DNA from: Dipteris shenzhenensis
Taxonomy: Eukaryota; Polypodiophyta; Polypodiopsida; Gleicheniales
DNA length: 64,000 bases
Direction: 5' to 3' (one strand)
NCBI GenBank assembly: GCA_047967505.1
Contig: CM106538.1
Under the pieces are notes generated by a model, which had not been told where the DNA came from, made no database searches, and worked only from the letters and a program-made list of their open reading frames with translations. Positions 24,260-34,541 of the stretch are shown piece after piece (position 1 is the stretch's first letter; every line of letters starts with the position of its first letter). A program made the position numbers and the translations under genes.

Positions 24260-24690
24260 CACTGGGCCCTTAAAGCAGCAGTCATTGTGTTAGCCTTATA
24301 GCAGCGACTTCATGATTTGCTACGTTAACTCTATGGCAGTGACTCTTAACGTGACGGGTCCTTAAAGCAGCAACTTCTAATGCAACGGGTGACTATAGCG
24401 ACGACTGGTAACACAACAGGTGGTTAACATGGTGAGTCAGATATTGTAGTGACTCTAACACAACAGGGTGAGAGTAATGCATTGCATTAACCTTAAAGTG
24501 GGGGTTGACATACAAAGTGATAGCTGTAGTTCATTAAATACCACATGGAGTTAGGTGAGGTGGGTAGGTGTGGTTGGCCAACTGACAGTCCACATGTCAA
24601 TCGCGCTGCATTATAAGGCGATGACTCAGTCAGTCACTGCTTTAACCCTAAAGCAACGATTCACAATCTAGTTTTTGGTGCTCTTTGTGA
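24260..24690. repeat. Degenerate short repeats in the element leader
   Basis: Phrases of the form (A)GCAGCGACT...TAAC/AACGGGT recur about every 35-45 bp, with strong drift. They lie between gag and the primer-binding site of the nested element and look like leader minisatellite sequence. Confidence 0.4.
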
Positions 24691-25074
24691 ATTTTTAGTT
24701 GCTATACAGGGTTTGTGTGCACAAGGAGATTCTATGATCCCTATTCTACCTACTCAAACCAAAGAATCACAAAAAACATCTCTAAAGCATCAAATGGGGG
24801 ATTTTTGAAGGGGCGGTTGAGAACTCACACCTCCAGCAAATATGATTCAACTTCATATTGAGTGAGATTTGATACCATACACACTTTAGTAATCACCCAA
24901 GCTAGCTATTCCTATGATTTGACAACAAAAAACTCCAAAAAACAAGCTCAAATGCATCAAACACACACTTTCCTCCAATCACATCATCTACTCCATTAAC
25001 AACACCCTTAGTTGAAGTATAAGCATTGTGCATAATGGTAGAAAGCTTATGCAATACGAAAGCATACCTCAGAC

Positions 25075-25092
25075 TCACCGGCAATAGCACCA
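25075..25092 (-). other. Primer-binding site, Asp-tRNA type (decayed)
   Basis: The minus strand reads TGGTGCTATTGCCGGTGA beside the right LTR. The Asp-tRNA primer site of plant Athila/Tat-type elements is TGGCGCCGTTGCCGGGGA. The four differences include two C-to-T and one G-to-A change. This sets the element's orientation (minus) and its lineage. Confidence 0.65.
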
Positions 25093-25096
25093 CAAA

Positions 25097-25643
25097 TGTG
25101 TAGTTCAGCGGTGACTTACATGTCGTGGGGATCTTGGAAAAATGCCAACGGAGTCTCTACTCCCAAGAAACTCCTTGTGGGAGATTTGTATGCACAATCC
25201 TCACACTTTTGTCACCCAAGTGTCTCCCAGATTGTGTTCAAGTGGCTCCATGAGAGAGAAGGGAAAAGGGGGAAAGAGGGGGAGGGGAATAAGGAGGAGA
25301 GGTGGGATAGAAGGGTGATGGGAAACAGTGGCAATCACAAGGCAACTACAAAAGGAACAAAAAGACTCAAGTGCAAGAGAATGTAGAGAAAGAGAGAGCT
25401 TCTATTTCCAATGTTGCAATTACACAATGAAGTCCAAACTCAAACTCTTTGGCCTTAAATGCATTGCCCTTTTGAAGGGAGGGCTAACCCTTATACTCTC
25501 TTATACCTCTCTCATTCTCATACTACAAACACTTGGGCCCATTTGGCTCCAAGGCAAATAGCATATGCTAATCCTCACACCCTCTCATAAATCTCCACTT
25601 GCTATTATAACATATGAACTGTTAGCTGCTGTAGTTGTTAAGA
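25097..25643 (-). repeat. 5' LTR of the gag-only element
   Basis: Partner of 21085-21623. On the minus strand it ends in CTACACA directly before the primer-binding region. Divergence from its partner is visible but modest. Confidence 0.8.
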
Positions 25644-25769
25644 AGTGGGTTCTACCATCTTGATACCTATAAAAAACAACCACGTATTAAAGCAAATTTA
25701 GTCTTTGAATCTGTCATTTTAGATTCACATTTTTGGCATGAGAGATAAGGGTATGCAAATTACAAAAGT

Positions 25770-26026
25770 CTGGTGAAAATGTTTTCAAAGGATATGGTGG
25801 TAGACTCCCACACATGCATGCACCTTCCCAACATGTCTATGAGGGCTGCTTATTGGGAAAAATGCACCGATTTTAATCTCCCAAAGATGGGGAAATTGGT
25901 GCATCTAGGAAGTTGCATCTCGTGCATAGTGATGTATGTGGGTGGATGCAAATAACATCACTTGGGGGTGACTTATACTTCTCCACTTTTGTCAATGAAT
26001 TCACCAGGTTTACTTGGGTTTATGGC
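25770..26026 (+). pseudogene. Copia integrase N-terminal fragment (host element resumes)
   Basis: In the frame that suits copia pol, this segment reads CLLGKMHRF (the end of the GAG-pre-integrase zinc-binding block). Then comes LHLVHSDVCGWMQ...SLGGDLYFSTFVNEFTRFTWVY, the start of the rve integrase core with its first catalytic Asp. The match stops abruptly at about 26026. Roughly 60 residues of the core, including the second catalytic Asp, are absent before the integrase resumes at about 27600. Confidence 0.8.
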
Positions 26027-26892
26027 ATGCTGGCTATCGCCTCTATGATCCTCGCCGCCGCATTATCTCCGTGAGCAGGGATGTTCTTTTCGACGAGTAG
26101 GTCCTTCCGACATCCTCCGACTCTCCTCCTGTTCTTGGAGATCCGTCCGATGCCCCGGAGCCCTCTCTCCCTCCACCTGCCTCGTCCCCCGATACATCAC
26201 CTCCTATTCTCTCTCCTCCGCCTCCTTCTCCGGCTCCACCCTCGTCTGCTTCTCCTTTGGAACCCCGCTCGGTACGTGTTCCGCGATGGCTCATTGATAC
26301 TCTCCGCTCCTCCGGTCTTGAGGATCCCTACTCTGAACCACCCCCTGATGATGGACCTCGTCGCTCTCATCGCCATCTCCCACCGTCCTCTTCTGATCCC
26401 CTTCATGTCAATTATGCCCTTATGTCTCGCATCCTCGCCACTCGTGAGCCCACTACCATTCCTCAGGCTTTGGCCCAGCCTCATTGGAAACAGGCTATGG
26501 AAGCGGAAATTCATGCTCTTCTTCGGAACCACACCTGGGACCTTGTCCCTCGTCCCTCACATCGTTCCGTCATTGGTGTCCGGTGGATTTTCAAAACAAA
26601 ATACGCCTCTGATGGTTCTGTCGACAAGTATAAAGCTCGGCTGGTGGCTAAAGGCTATGCCCAATGACCCGGCATCGACTATGGAGAGACCTTTGCACCT
26701 ACCGCCCGGATGAGCACCATCCGCACGATCCTCGCTCTTGCCGCCCACCATCAATGGCCCATCTTTCAAATGGACGTCAAATCTGCATTTTTGAATGGTG
26801 ATCTTCATGAAGAGGTATATGTGGATCAGCCGCCCGGCTTCATTAATTCTCGTTCTCCTTTCATGGTCTGTCGCCTTCGCAAGGCTCTTTAG
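26027..26892 (+). pseudogene. GC-rich copia integrase-tail/RT fragment of another family
   Basis: The composition changes sharply to GC-rich. The translation starts HAGYRLYDPRRR...SRDVLFDE, the end of copia integrase. It continues through a Pro/Ser-rich linker and VPRWLIDTL to the RT domain: QPHWKQAMEAEIHAL, WDLVPRP, GVRWIFKTKY, KARLVAKGYAQ, GIDYGETFAP, FQMDVKSAFLNGDL and EEVYVDQPPGF. It stops at 26892, before the YVDD block. Only two stops interrupt it, TAG at 26098 and TGA at 26665, the latter at an Arg position (CGA to TGA). It is far better preserved than its host, so it arrived later or from a younger family. Confidence 0.85.
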
Positions 26893-27550
26893 TTTTCTGA
26901 TGAAGCTATCCTTGCTTCCTGTCACAATCAGATCATCTACGTACAAAAGTGCAATAGTAATGTCTTCCCCTTGAACTTTGTAGTAGAGAGTATGATCTGC
27001 ATTGGACTTCATGTATCCCAGATCAGCAAAATACTTATCAATTCTGCTGTACCAACTTCTGGGTGCTTGTTTTAAGCCGTAGAGACTTTTCTTGAGATGG
27101 CAAACCTTATTCTCCTTTCTTGGTTCAACATAACCTACTGGTTGTTGCATGTAGACTTTCTCGTCTAGATAACCATTGAGAAATGCATTCTTGACATCGA
27201 GCTGATACACATTCCATTTGCTGAGTGTCGCTAGTGATATTAAAAACCGTATGGAATCCATCTTTGCTACTAGAGCATAAGTCTCATCATAATCTTGACC
27301 ATATTGTTGTGCAAATCCTTTTGCAACTAATCTGGCTTTGTATCTTTGAATACTGCCATCTGGATTGTACTTCACTTTGTATACCCATTTGTTTACTATG
27401 GCCTTCTTTCTTGGTGGAAGGTCGCATAATTCCCAATTGTTATTTTTATACAAAGCATCCATTTCTTCATTCATAGCAGTTTGCCATTTTGGCTTGCAAT
27501 GGATGAGAATGAAAGTGGGAACAAACTCTTGACTCTCTGCACTGACATGG
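26893..27550 (-). pseudogene. Copia RT fragment of a third family, opposite strand
   Basis: Minus-strand reading begins near 27550 and gives KPKWQTAMNEEMDAL, WELCDLP, NKWVYKVKY, RYKARLVAKGFAQ, YGQDYDETYA, YQLDVKNAFLNGYL, KKSLYGLKQAPRSWY, and the catalytic LLYVDDLIVTG at about 26970-26940. It then ends at about 26893, against the plus-strand RT fragment. The frame is open throughout, and through the junction it runs on into the antisense of the neighbour, giving a misleading 305-codon frame down to 26557. RNase H is missing. Confidence 0.85.
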
Positions 27551-27594
27551 GAGTGAGTATATGTCCCATGAATTTTTGATTTTTTAAGTAGCTC

Positions 27595-29945
27595 GAGGCA
27601 TAATTCATCAGTGCACCACTAGTGCCATACACTTCTCAATAGAAACGGCTTGCAGAGCATTAAAATCAAATAGAAATGGAAATGGGCAGATGCATGCTTA
27701 AGGGCAAGTCTTTATAAAATAAAATTTGGTTGGATGCTTTTATGTGTTCCAACTATGTACTCAATAGAGTACCCACATAGGCATTAGAGACCATTATATC
27801 CTATGAAGCATGGACTAGCCGCCAGAAGCCTGTGATTTCCCACATGCACATGTTTGGGTCCATAGCATATGTACATATTCCATCTCACTGACACATAAGC
27901 ACTTGTGGTTGTTTGGGTCCTTAACATATGCACATGTTCCATTTCAGCTAAGGCATAAGCTAGAGAATAATGCCATCAAATGCATTTTCATTGGCTACAT
28001 TGTAGCTCATAAAGCAAAGGATATCAGTTGTATCAACCTAGCACAGGAAAGGTTATCATCAATAGAGATGATGTTTTTGCAAAGAATTTTGCTTTAACTT
28101 GGATGGACAGCAAACAAGCCTCTGCAGTATTTGATGCCATACTTCCCTTCACAGCTTCAGATGACACTTTGTAGAATCCAGCTACAAATGATTCTAGTAG
28201 CTCACAGCCTCCTCCTATTGCCCATGTTCAGCCTGATTTGCAGCCACATAATGACTATGCTATTGAACAAGTAGTTATAGAGAAACAGGCAATCATTAGA
28301 CAACCAAAACGAGTTCCAAGGTGGCTCTTAGATACTCTATGGGACAACAAGCAAATTGAACCCTTGGCTGCTTACACCAGAGGTGGTAAAAAACAAATGG
28401 ATGCCATTTTGCTTCATGTTGCTTTGATTGCTACAGCCTGCAATGAGAAACCGCTTTGTCATAAGGATGCCTTTGATAGCAGAGAATGGATGGATCCATG
28501 AAAGATGATATTGATTCCATTCATTCAAATGGCCAATGGGAGTTGTATGACTTGCCAGTAGGCAAGCATGCCACAACTACAAAATGGGTTACAAGGTAAG
28601 GCAAAAAGCTTATGGCAGTGTTGATGCTACAAAGCCCACCTTGTTGTTGTTGGTAAAGGATAGGCACAACAAGATGGCATTGACTTTGAGGAGACCTTTG
28701 CTCCCACTTCACGGATTCGGTGTGCCATTGCTCTCGCATCCCACAGACATTGAGAGGTCCTTCCCTTGGACATCAAGACTGCTTTTCTTCCTGGAGATTT
28801 ACTCGAACAACCTCCAGGCTTTGAAGTTCAAGGCTCTGAAAATCAAGTTTGCCAGCTTAAAAAGTCCCTCTATGGATTGAAACATGCACCTTGGGCATGG
28901 TATGCCAAGGTAATGCACATTTGACATGCCTTGGATTTCAAAACAACCCTATAGAGGCCGCTCTTTATGTCCAAAAGAGTGAATCCAATTTTTTTTTTTC
29001 TTAATAAATGTGGATGACATGATTATCATTGGGACCAATATGCAAAACATTACAGATTTCAAGTCTAATTTGTAGAAAGCATTTGCGCAATGACAGATGT
29101 GGGTAGGTTGCACTACTACTTGGGCATCTAGTTTGCTTGCGTTGAGGGGGCTATAATGATAAGTCAATACAAGTACATTGGACAACTCTTACACTGTTTC
29201 CAGTTCAATGATTGCAAGCTAGTTTTTACACTATTGGAGCCTGGCTTTTGTTTCTCTTTAGAGGATGGTAGTGCCCCATTTGATGCCACCTTTATCAGCA
29301 GGCTATGGGCGGCCTCATTTACTTATGTCATACCCAACCTGATCTATAGTATGCCATTTACCGGTTAATCAGGTACATGCACAAGCCCAACACTCAGCAT
29401 TGGCAAGCCCTAAAGCAGGTCTTCCATTACTTGAAGGCCACACAACATTTGGGGCTGTTCTATGGTGATGAGTCTTCACTAGTCTTGCATGATTTCACGG
29501 ATAGTGATTGGGTAGGTTGTTACATGAGAGCGTCTCATAGTAGCAATTGTTTCATGCTTGGATCTTCATGCATTTCATGGTTAAGCAAGAAGTAGCCTAC
29601 AATTGCTACTTCTAGTTGTGAAGCTAAGTACAAGGCAACCTTCAAAGCTTTAATCTAGCTCTGTGAGTTGCTTGCAAATCTTGACATTAGCCAAATATCT
29701 TCTACTATCATCTACACTGATAGCAAGAGTGCTTTAGATGTTGCGCGTAATCCATCATTTCATGTCTACGAAGCAGATTGAGGTCCACTATCACTATGTT
29801 CTAGAGTGATTGCTAGATGGAGACATACAATTGTCCTACATTCCCATGGAGGATAACTTAGTAGATCTCTCCACAAAGGCTCTACCACAACCCAAGTTTG
29901 AGGCCTTTCGTCATGCCTTACACTTGGCACCATTTATTCTGTGAT
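27595..29945 (+). pseudogene. Host copia pol: integrase tail, RT and RNase H relic
   Basis: The host copia resumes with VPYTSQ-x-KRLAEH at about 27617-27660, where VPYTSQQNGLAER is usual and x is a CAG-to-TAG-type stop. VWLFGSLTYAHVP and KCIFIGY (27903-28000) follow. RT motifs then appear in broken frames: AFLPGDL near 28785, QLKKSLYGLKHAPWAWY near 28855-28900, and a damaged YVDD region at about 29010-29030. RNase H follows with DSDWVGCY (about 29500), SCISWLSKK, TSSCEAKYKA, IYTDSKSAL and DLSTKALPQPKF. A 63-bp tandem duplication of the GSIAYVHIP-type segment lies at about 27850-27963. Multiple stops and frameshifts make it non-functional. Confidence 0.85.
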
Positions 29946-30057
29946 GTTGATCTCCCTCTACTATCATAGGTTGATATAGCCATCTTGGATGAACATGTGC
30001 AACCATGATCTAGTTTCCAGGGATACGTGCGATGTTTCCATGATATTTTAGCCATAC

Positions 30058-30070
30058 CCTAGAGGGGGCC
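30058..30070 (+). other. Polypurine tract of the copia element
   Basis: CTAGAGGGGGCC lies directly before the right LTR, in the position where plus-strand synthesis is primed. Confidence 0.6.
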
Positions 30071-30250
30071 TATTAGCAATTAGCCCTGATATGTGCCTTG
30101 CACAGTCAGTCAATATTTAGTTTGACTTCTTTGCTCAACCCCCATAGTCTTGTACTTTCTCATTATCCATTTGTAAGTACTTCATTTTGCTTCAGCTTGC
30201 TGTCTGCCTCCTCTCATACCATTCCACTCCATTACTCCCTGTAACCAACA
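30071..30250 (+). repeat. Right (3') LTR of the copia element
   Basis: Aligns with 18057-18264. It starts TATTAGC (TG decayed to TA) and ends AACCAACA. It is followed by ATTTT, comparable to ATCTT before the left LTR. Confidence 0.75.
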
Positions 30251-30255
30251 ATTTT

Positions 30256-30815
30256 GAAGCTAGCCAAAAGTATCATCAAGTTGAATAAATCATGCTTAGA
30301 AGTATGCTAAACAAGTGTTAAAAAAATATTACCTTAAAGACCAATTGCTTCAAAACATTGATTACTTTGGTGTCTTTTCTCTATGTGGCAACACTCTTTT
30401 GATGCATATAGCTATAGTTTGCATCTTAAATTTTACCTTTTTATATCTAGTTTTTGTTAACTAAGCTTTTGAATTTATATCATCATTTGAAGGAAGCCAA
30501 GTGATGTGCTCCTTTGTATCACGAAAAATCTATAACAAGACCACTTAAATCGTATATCAATCAATCATGCATGGAATAACTCACTTTGTACATTCTCATA
30601 AGGAGTCTTGAACATGGTGACACATTAATTTAAAATTTAGTACAAATTTCATTTCAACCAAAAGATATTTTATAATGTCCTACTACAATTATATTGGTTA
30701 ACATTGCTTATTGTTTTCTTATACGATTACACTTGTGCTATAACAATTGTATCGCTTACAAGAATGCTTAAATGATAAATTGATCCATCTTCTTATCTTA
30801 TCTTATATTCCTTAT
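30256..30815. other. Stretch with no recognisable gene
   Basis: AT-rich sequence without motifs or strong repeats. Confidence 0.5.
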
Positions 30816-30816
30816 T

Positions 30817-31885
30817 TTGGAGTTTGACGTTCCAATCAAGGGGCTAGCCACATGCCATGCAAAGGGATGCTCTACTTCCTTGCTATTTGATGCCATGTGG
30901 CACAACCAACATCGACAACTACTACCTTCTTTCATATCCTTTGCTCCCTTCCATATCCCATTTCATCGCATCCACCTCTCTTCCTCCATTGCTTCCTTTC
31001 CTCCTTCCGCTTCCTTTACTCCTCCTCCTCCACCTCTCTCATGACATGGCTATGGTGATGGCTAGCACTACCATCCACCTGATCCCATCACTAACATCAA
31101 CCTCTCCCAATCCAACTCCCCTATCCACTCTGCCTCCTCCTCTTAGGGATCCTTTTGGGCCTACAACCATTTCGTCCCATGTCCCTCATTATTGACAATC
31201 CTTTCGGTTCTTTAAGCTTCCCCTCTAGCCAAAGCTTTGCATCCTTGAGACCTCCGACGTGGCCGTGGGCAACATCTAAAGCTCCCAAAATGCTCCTATG
31301 AAGGCTTAGAATAAGTTGTTGGACATGATGCCCTCGAAAGACACACTCCACAACTTGATGGAAAGAATCTGTTCTTGCAACAAGGAACGTGAGAAGATTA
31401 GGCGAGGAAATGCAAGGTTTTTCCTGATCTGGTGTCGAAATTACAAGCTTGAAGTTGGGATAGGAATACTAGACAATAGCCCTTCCTTCTCCTCCATGAA
31501 AACAATGTAGATTTGAACAAGTACCTAAGTTAATAGGCGACATGGCACACCATGGATGCTTTGTGGCTTCGAAAAGGAAATCATGGGTTTGACAAGGGGA
31601 TTCGTAACAGTAGCCAAGGCTTCTTGATTTAAGTTGGGCATCACTCAATTCTTTCCCCATCAAGTTTGGACAAGCTGCAAACCAATTGCAGAATCATAAA
31701 TAAAGGAACTGTGTTCCACAAAATCACCGGTCATTGGAAGCATCTCACCAGGAAGTATATGTTTTGGCAAGTTCGTGCAGAACAGCTCTCTGCTTTTGGC
31801 CAAGGCATTGGGATGCAAGCCTTCTTTGAGCTTACTAGCTATAGCTTCCTTTTGGATGCTAGAATTACAACAATACAGGCAAGCA
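30817..31885 (+). pseudogene. Unrecognised decayed coding-like region
   Basis: Several plus-strand segments look coding but in changing frames. An N-terminal Ser/Pro-rich part (30817-31195) is followed by KDTLHNLMERI...REKIRRGNARFFLIWC (31330-31440), then in another frame LLHENNVDLNKYLS (about 31485-31530), and an open stretch at 31666-31880. I recognise no family. It is interrupted at 31888 by the small copia element and may continue at 33096-33500. It could be the 5' part of the mobile unit holding the transposase-like gene downstream, or an unrelated pseudogene. Confidence 0.3.
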
Positions 31886-31888
31886 GGA

Positions 31889-33090
31889 TGTTCGAATTAC
31901 AAACTCAAAATAGCATAATAGAGCAAGTTAGTGCGATGAAGAGCAAGATAGGACTCGGAGAGGGTGCAAAACATTGTCCTTGTTCACGATCAAAGAGGCA
32001 TTCAAATAGCCAGTGCAACTGAATGGCGTTACAACTGAATCTAAGGGCCATTTTCACAATGGGTGACGAGTCATGTCTCCCCTCGCACTCAATCACTAAC
32101 TCACGGTTATTCAATGCTTGACTTAACATTTCCTAACATTCTATCAAAATGACAATCTATCTGACTGCCTATCTATCTTTCCAACATTCTTCTCAGAATT
32201 TTGCTTTAGAAGAATTTCAGCGTTGAGTCCTCCATCGAGGCTACATTTGCTTCAGTCCTTCCGGTCTTCAAATCCTCCATCTTCTTTCTACAATTTTGAG
32301 CAAAATGTCCAAGTTTGTTTGAATTTGATAATATGTTTGGCAATTGAGTCTCCTTCATCCATGTGCATATTGATTAGTTGGTGCCTCAGGTAGGTTTTGT
32401 TGGCCATGGACTTCGTTTCATACAAGGATGCTAGAGTATCCCATACTTCTTTCGATGTTGATGCACCACTGACATGTAGTAATTGGGTCCTTGCCAATTG
32501 ATGAAAGATCTCGTGTTTGTCCTTTGCGTCTTGATGCTCCCACGTAGCAAGTTCGTCTGCCTCCTCTTTCGAGGGCTTTTCAATGTCTCCCTTGACAATC
32601 TTCCACAATTCCTTTGCTTGGAGGATTGCAATCATTCGTATCTTCCATGTGTGGAAGTTTTGACCATCGAATTTGTCTATCAAGCATAGGATTGAGGGCT
32701 TCATCACATTCGTTGGGAAAAGCCCTGCACTAAAGCGTTCAGTTCACTTGCTCATGCCAACAATCAACGAAGATCATCTTAGTCTCTGTGGGTGTCAAGC
32801 TCAAGAGCGAAAGGGGTGCTTTGATACCATGTTCGAATTACAAACTCAAAATAGCATAATAGACCAAGTTAGTGCGATGAAGAGCAAGACAGGACTTGGA
32901 GAGGGTGCAAAACATTGTCCTTGTTCACGATCAAAGAGGCATTCAAATAGCCACTACAACTGATGGCGTTACAACTGAATCTAAGGGCCATTTTCACAAT
33001 GGGCGTTTTGGCGTGACGAGATTCATGTCTCCCCTTGCACTCAATTACTAACTCACGTTTATTCAATGCTTGACTTAACATTTCCTAACA
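31889..33090 (-). mobile_element. 1.2-kb non-autonomous copia element (TRIM-like) with a gag fragment
   Basis: LTRs at 31889-32138 (250 bp) and 32830-33090 (261 bp) start TGTTCGAATT and end TTTCCTAACA. The 5-mer CAGGA flanks both ends perfectly (31884-31888 and 33091-33095), proving a single insertion. On the minus strand, the initiator-Met primer site TGGTATCAAAGCACC abuts the 5' LTR at 32813-32829. The 691-bp interior holds only a copia gag N-terminal part (32707-32288). It thus has everything needed in cis but no enzymes, so it must have been moved by a relative's proteins. LTR similarity is high, suggesting a younger age than the surroundings. Confidence 0.9.
32288..32707 (-). pseudogene. 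Truncated copia gag inside the small element
   Basis: A 139-codon frame starting at 32707. It has KFDGQNFHTWKIRM near its N-terminus and LWKIVKGD, then SKEVWDTLASLYETKS, then LRHQLINMHMDEGDSIAKHI. These are the ordered motifs of the copia gag (UBN2/DUF4219-like) N-terminal domain. It stops soon after FKQTW, with no zinc knuckle, protease or pol. It is open and well conserved, but about one third of normal gag length. The retained part may reflect RNA packaging or dimerisation needs, which is inference. Confidence 0.85.
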
Positions 33091-33095
33091 CAGGA

Positions 33096-33780
33096 GAGTG
33101 CACGTAGACCATGGAGGAACAACTGAAGGAGTTCATTGTCGATGATACTCCCCTGCCCAAAGCAATAGGCAAGGAAATGGAACGATTGTATGTGTCGTAA
33201 TCCCTTCTTCCTAGCCATTTTTTTGTTTGATTCATGAACAGGAAATCCAACGAGGCCTTTTTGTAGAAGATACTGAGTGTTCCAGCCATGGGAGAGCTCA
33301 CTGTCTGCGAGCTCAATCATGATTTTTGTATCTCTCTCACTCTTTTGTTTTCATTTCATCGCCTCATCCCGCCTCAAACTTTTGTTCCCTTCATCCATCT
33401 TTCCTTCTCTTGCCTTTGATGCCTTTATTTCACAGCGAGTACTCCTGAGAACGGGGACGCCGAAGCTCGCAATGCCTACAACAAGTCTTGGTATGTTTCT
33501 AGCTGCAATCGAAGGTCTTTGACTATATAAATAAGCTTTCAATCTCACATTAGCCTTCCGGTTCCTTGCATTTCGTGTCATGTAGTCTCAAGTTTGTTAT
33601 GAATCTTGTTTTTCCCCTTCCATGATGTAGGCGGTCTCTCCATGCCTCTAGCTTTCTTTTCCAATGTCAGCGCCTCTTCATCTGAAGCGTCTCAGAAGGA
33701 GTAACAGAATTAGCAACAACTGAGAGCTGACGCTCAGCCTGCTATGACGTGATTTTCCTGGAGGCAATCCAACAAATCAC
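33096..33780. other. Stretch without an assignable gene
   Basis: This is the continuation, after the small copia insertion, of the unrecognised region at 30817-31885. Short frames on both strands carry no known motif. Confidence 0.3.
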
Positions 33781-33781
33781 A

Positions 33782-33962
33782 AGGTATTTTGGCAATTCTT
33801 GTTGCAGATGCCGTAGATATGGTTGAAGAGGAACCACAACGCATTGAAGGATGACTTCAACCAATAGATAGAACCAAACCAAAGCCCAATGGAATGGAAT
33901 TTGACAACCTGTATCTTGATATGAATGGAATTATTCATCCTTGCTTCCATCCTGAAGACAGG
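33782..33962 (+). pseudogene. Exon fragment of a 5'-3' exoribonuclease (XRN family)
   Basis: The plus-strand translation contains VADAVDMVEEEP, then [18 protein letters not shown], then [16 protein letters not shown]. This is the highly conserved N-terminal nuclease region of plant XRN enzymes, which degrade 5'-monophosphate RNA. The [13 protein letters not shown] block carries metal-binding Asp residues of the active site. The usual start MGVPAFYRWL is not found upstream, and the match ends at ACAGG|GTGTTT, which looks like an exon-intron junction. A TGA at 33852-33854 interrupts the frame. Only about 60 of some 900-1000 residues are present, so this is a captured or stranded gene fragment, not a working gene. 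Confidence 0.85.
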
Positions 33963-34269
33963 GTGTTTGGTTGTTGATTGTGAGATGATTGCAGAACTGC
34001 GCAAAACTATTGGGTCTAAAGGATAGTAGCCGGGCAGTTTTTGGACCTTACATCTACACAAGACTCCATTTTGAATGTTGAGAAATTGAGCGTTGTGCTT
34101 GCGTAGTGCTCCGTTGTTTCTTCTGCGCCCCCCTTGGTCACAACTACCTCTATGACAACGCAAGCTCAGCCCTGGGTAGCATCAGCCATAGCCCTATCTT
34201 TAATGACGAGCCTCTTTTGCATTGAGCTCAGCTTGAGCCCTTTTGGCACCTCTATGGTAGCAACTCCAT

Positions 34270-34540
34270 CTCTAATAGCCCATTGCTTCTCTTCCCCTCT
34301 CCCTCCCTCCTCCACCGCTGCTCCTCCTCCCCTCTCCCTCCTGCTCCTCCCTCCTCCCTTCCTCCTCCTCCATGCCTACTCCTCCTCACCCTCCACACCT
34401 GCTGGTCCGCCCCCCTTCCCTTCTCTTCAACTATTGGTCCTCCCTTCCCCATCCCTCCTCCTCCTCACCCTCCCTCTTCCGATGTGCTACTACTTCAAGC
34501 CTGCTTCTCCACACCTTCTCCTTCTCTACACTCCTTTACT
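34270..34540 (+). repeat. CT-rich low-complexity segment
   Basis: TCC/CTC-rich DNA reads as a Pro/Ser/Leu-rich peptide in all plus frames. It directly precedes the probable start of the transposase-like gene at 34542. It could be its 5' untranslated region or a disordered N-terminus, since the same frame is open from 34134. Confidence 0.6.
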
Positions 34541-34541
34541 C

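Larger units (their letters stand above)
21085..25643 (-). mobile_element. Gag-only gypsy element (Tat/Athila-like) nested in the copia element
   Basis: Two direct repeats of about 540 bp bound this 4.6-kb insertion, and the 5-mer AGTGG flanks both sides (21080-21084 and 25644-25648), a perfect target duplication. On the minus strand, the right LTR is followed by a primer site resembling the Asp-tRNA type used by Athila/Tat-lineage gypsy elements. A gag region lies at 24220-22516. I see no protease, RT, RNase H or integrase between gag and the other LTR. This is therefore a large non-autonomous element carrying gag alone, of the kind called TR-GAG in plants. The LTR ends are TG...GA as read on the plus strand, not the usual TG...CA, so one boundary may be a few bases off. 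Confidence 0.75.
18057..30250 (+). mobile_element. Degenerate Ty1/copia element, about 12 kb with nested insertions
   Basis: Left LTR (18057-18264) and right LTR (30071-30250) are recognisably the same sequence. Between them, in order, are an initiator-Met primer site, a T-rich leader, gag with zinc knuckle, protease, integrase, RT, RNase H and a polypurine tract just before the right LTR. This is the Ty1/copia order. Flanking 5-mers ATCTT (18052-18056) and ATTTT (30251-30255) look like a decayed target duplication. About 4.6 kb is a nested gypsy element, and about 1.57 kb inside integrase is foreign copia RT. Many stops make it inactive. The host element without inserts would be about 6 kb. 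Confidence 0.8.

Noticed and set aside
26557-27474. 305-codon minus-strand ORF read as a single gene
   Set aside because: Only residues up to about 26893 are copia RT; the rest is the antisense of a plus-strand RT fragment from another family.
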